NCBI GenBank assembly: GCA_049999765.1
Contig: JBNGIQ010009191.1
Coordinates: 61,633-81,976 of the forward strand
Reading direction: 5' to 3'
Length of the DNA: 20,344 bases
Source of the DNA: Phaeoceros laevis
Lineage: Eukaryota > Anthocerotophyta > Anthocerotopsida > Notothyladales
Shown here: in pieces, positions 18,751-20,344 of the stretch
Layout: each line of letters starts with the position of its first letter
How positions within the stretch are numbered: position 1 is the stretch's first letter
Notes under the pieces: model-generated
Told to the model about the DNA's origin: nothing
The model's database searches: none
What the model saw: the letters and a program-made list of their open reading frames with translations, nothing else
Position numbers and translations under genes: made by a program

Positions 18751-20344
18751 TTAGCCACTCCGCCAGTAGATCTTCTTCCTCAGACTGGAGAGAACAACAG
18801 GGCATTGACTGATAGTCTTCACGTGTCCAGAAACATCTATTTCCTCCTCCTCCACGTTGACAACATTATGTATCACACGGGTGATGATGCTGAGCACATC
18901 TATGGTGTTTCGTTTGTTGTTGAAAGCTTGCATGAAAGCTTGCATCAGTGCATGCACAAAGTTTGTACCATATTCGTCATCTCGCATAGAGACTGCCTGC
19001 TCAGAGGTTGAGAACACTATCAAGCAGTCTGACTGTTGCTGCACATCACGAGCTTCGAGGCCCTCTCTCCACTGCAATGGGATCTGCTGCTCACCACCCG
19101 ACCCATCAGCGCTGCCCAACTTGAGAGGGCCTCTGCACGAGCTGATGAAAAATATCTTGGGCTTGCCGAAAAGGTTCTTGCATTTCCGGAAAGGCTCCAC
19201 TATATCATTCAACAAATAAACCTTATCTTCTTTAGAGTCTGTGAAGAATTGAGCTCCATCATTGGCACTACCTCCATGAGCATTCACGAAACAAACAAAA
19301 CACTCATCCTCTGCCGAGATACAAGTTTCTGCTGCAGAGACCATTGCCTTCCGAACGTCATCTGCTAGGAAGTCCAAATAGACGTTGCCATGTAGATCTA
19401 GGCAAAGACATTCTGCTAATGCTTCCAACCTTCCTCGGTCCACACTACCCCCCGACCTGTCCCCAGAATCATACTTCTCCATGCTGATCAATACAGCCCG
19501 ACCCCTCTTCTTCCCCTTCTTCACATTGCTATCGGGGTAGCACTCTTCCGTCACCTCCTGGGTGCCTCGAACTATAGCCCTCTCTATTTCATGCTCTTCC
19601 CCCAAAATGACATGCCCATCCAGCACAGTTGCACATTCTATCCGAGCACTCAAGACAGGTGGCTTTCCTGCCTCCTCGTCTGCAACAGCTGACCATTGGT
19701 GATAATAGTATTCACTTCCTTCTTGCTGACTAGCCCGAACCTGATGAAGCAGCGTCTCCGTGAGAGCAGACTCATCTTTCCTGTACCGACAAAGTGTCCG
19801 AAGTTTCACACACTCTTGCCTCACAACACCCTCGACTAGAGCAACTCCCATACAACCCTCATCTGAAGCACACAAGGATCGAATAGGTTTGACCACATGT
19901 TCGTGTAAGAAGTTCATGCATTGAGTCGGATGCATGATAGACCTTGCCAGTATGTCCACATGAAACCCAATGGAGCCACTACACTCCACCAAGATGTCCA
20001 AGCCATGTGTCGCGATTCCAAATATGTCTACATCCACTTTCACACAACATTCATGCTTTAACGGAATCCAACCCCTTTCCAAAGAATAGTTGTACAGCAT
20101 GACCTGCACATAGTAGCCATGTCGGAGTTAGCGAAGGCACAAACCATCTAGCTGCAGTTAACGTTCCGTCTTGAGTGTATCAGGTTTGTGAAGTGGTACC
20201 TGAAGCCGCGGGAAAAACCCAGGCGTGAGAAATGTGCAAGTAAAGTCTCCACACTGTAGTCTCAACCCAACAAAGAAATGGTCGTTGGTATCTTCAATCT
20301 GCGAAGGCCATTGCAGTTGTATCTGGCCTTGGGGGTGCTGTTCC
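18751..20344 (-). CDS. COR-like (ROCO-type) plus metazoan-style caspase domain protein, 5' partial
   Basis: Exons 20200 to beyond 20344 and 18751-20103 (96-bp GT-AG intron, phase 0) give 498 visible residues; the 5' end is outside the window. The first ~150 residues (GFFPRLQVMLYN, LDILVECSG, FHVDILARS, VVKPIRSLC, GVALVEGVVR) resemble the C-terminal COR half of plant ROCO proteins such as TORNADO1. The next ~40 residues link to a caspase fold. Residues are numbered from a GTG at 20109. GRAVLISMEKYD starts the p20-like part, His278 lies in CFVCFVNAHGG, and Cys325 in PKIFFISSCRG. A p10-like half follows, with DCLIVFSTSE, SMRDDEYGTNFVHALM and VLSIITRV, ending QCPVVLSSLRKKIYW. Order and spacing follow animal caspases; the Asp-containing sites of metacaspases (DSCHSG) are absent. 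It is a likely active cysteine protease, coupled to a GTPase module by inference. Confidence 0.85.
20104..20199 (-). other. intron between COR-like exon and final exon
   Basis: On the minus strand the upstream exon ends CTTCAG|GTACC and the downstream exon starts TGTGCAG|GTCATG. Joining them in phase 0 gives FFPRLQ-VMLYN, a continuous ROCO-like reading. The presence of a spliceosomal intron argues that the gene is nuclear and eukaryotic. Confidence 0.75.

Noticed and set aside
18751-20109. Reading the protease as a metacaspase or paracaspase
   Set aside because: The DSCHSG and HYSGHG patterns of metacaspases are missing, whereas SSCRG, the two pocket arginines and the p10-like end follow animal caspases.
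18751-20344. Animal or microbial contamination as the source of the caspase gene
   Set aside because: The contig continues into plant-type genes and PPR relics, the gene has a spliceosomal intron, and the COR-like part resembles plant ROCO proteins. An assembly join cannot be fully excluded without reads.

Overview
The window is nuclear DNA of a eukaryotic green plant. Multi-exon genes with canonical GT-AG introns (mostly 55-170 bp), a plant-type fused methionine-salvage enzyme, a plant complex I subunit, a plastid-type RNA-binding protein, a plant 2-oxoglutarate dioxygenase and decayed PLS-type pentatricopeptide (PPR) copies all point to a land plant. Gene spacing is tight and introns are short, which suits a bryophyte or lycophyte better than a seed plant, but I cannot name the species. 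I see no RNA gene, CRISPR array or intact transposon.

Layout. (1) 339-809 (+): three unidentified exon-like blocks. 1316-3145 (+): a PH-like domain followed by a long disordered tail with FQG motifs. (2) 3373-6218 (-): a complete 12-exon DEP1 gene (methylthioribulose-1-phosphate dehydratase fused to enolase-phosphatase E1), sharing a 166-bp divergent promoter with NDUFS5 (6385-6704, +). (3) 7354-9196 (+): a two-RRM, probably plastid, RNA-binding protein. 9741-10954 (+): a DUF2062-like membrane protein. (4) 12075-13481 (+): a 2-oxoglutarate/Fe(II) dioxygenase. (5) A decayed zone: PPR relic (13520-14420, +), an intronless bacterial-looking nitroreductase (14799-15455, -), a frameshifted RAD9 relic (16048-17480, +), a WD40-like scrap (18034-18160, -) and a second PPR relic (18290-18720, -). 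(6) 18751 to beyond 20344 (-): the 3' part of a gene whose product joins a ROCO-type COR-like segment to a metazoan-style caspase domain.

The last gene is the standout. It keeps a His/Cys dyad, a CRG active-site motif, a p10-like half, and two arginines aligned with those that give animal caspases their aspartate preference. Plants are normally credited only with metacaspases, which prefer Arg/Lys. A COR-caspase fusion in a plant is unusual and worth following up. The other intact genes are housekeeping or metabolic and show no shared pathway. The two DNA-linked groups are the DEP1/NDUFS5 divergent pair and the run of pseudogenes beside the caspase gene.
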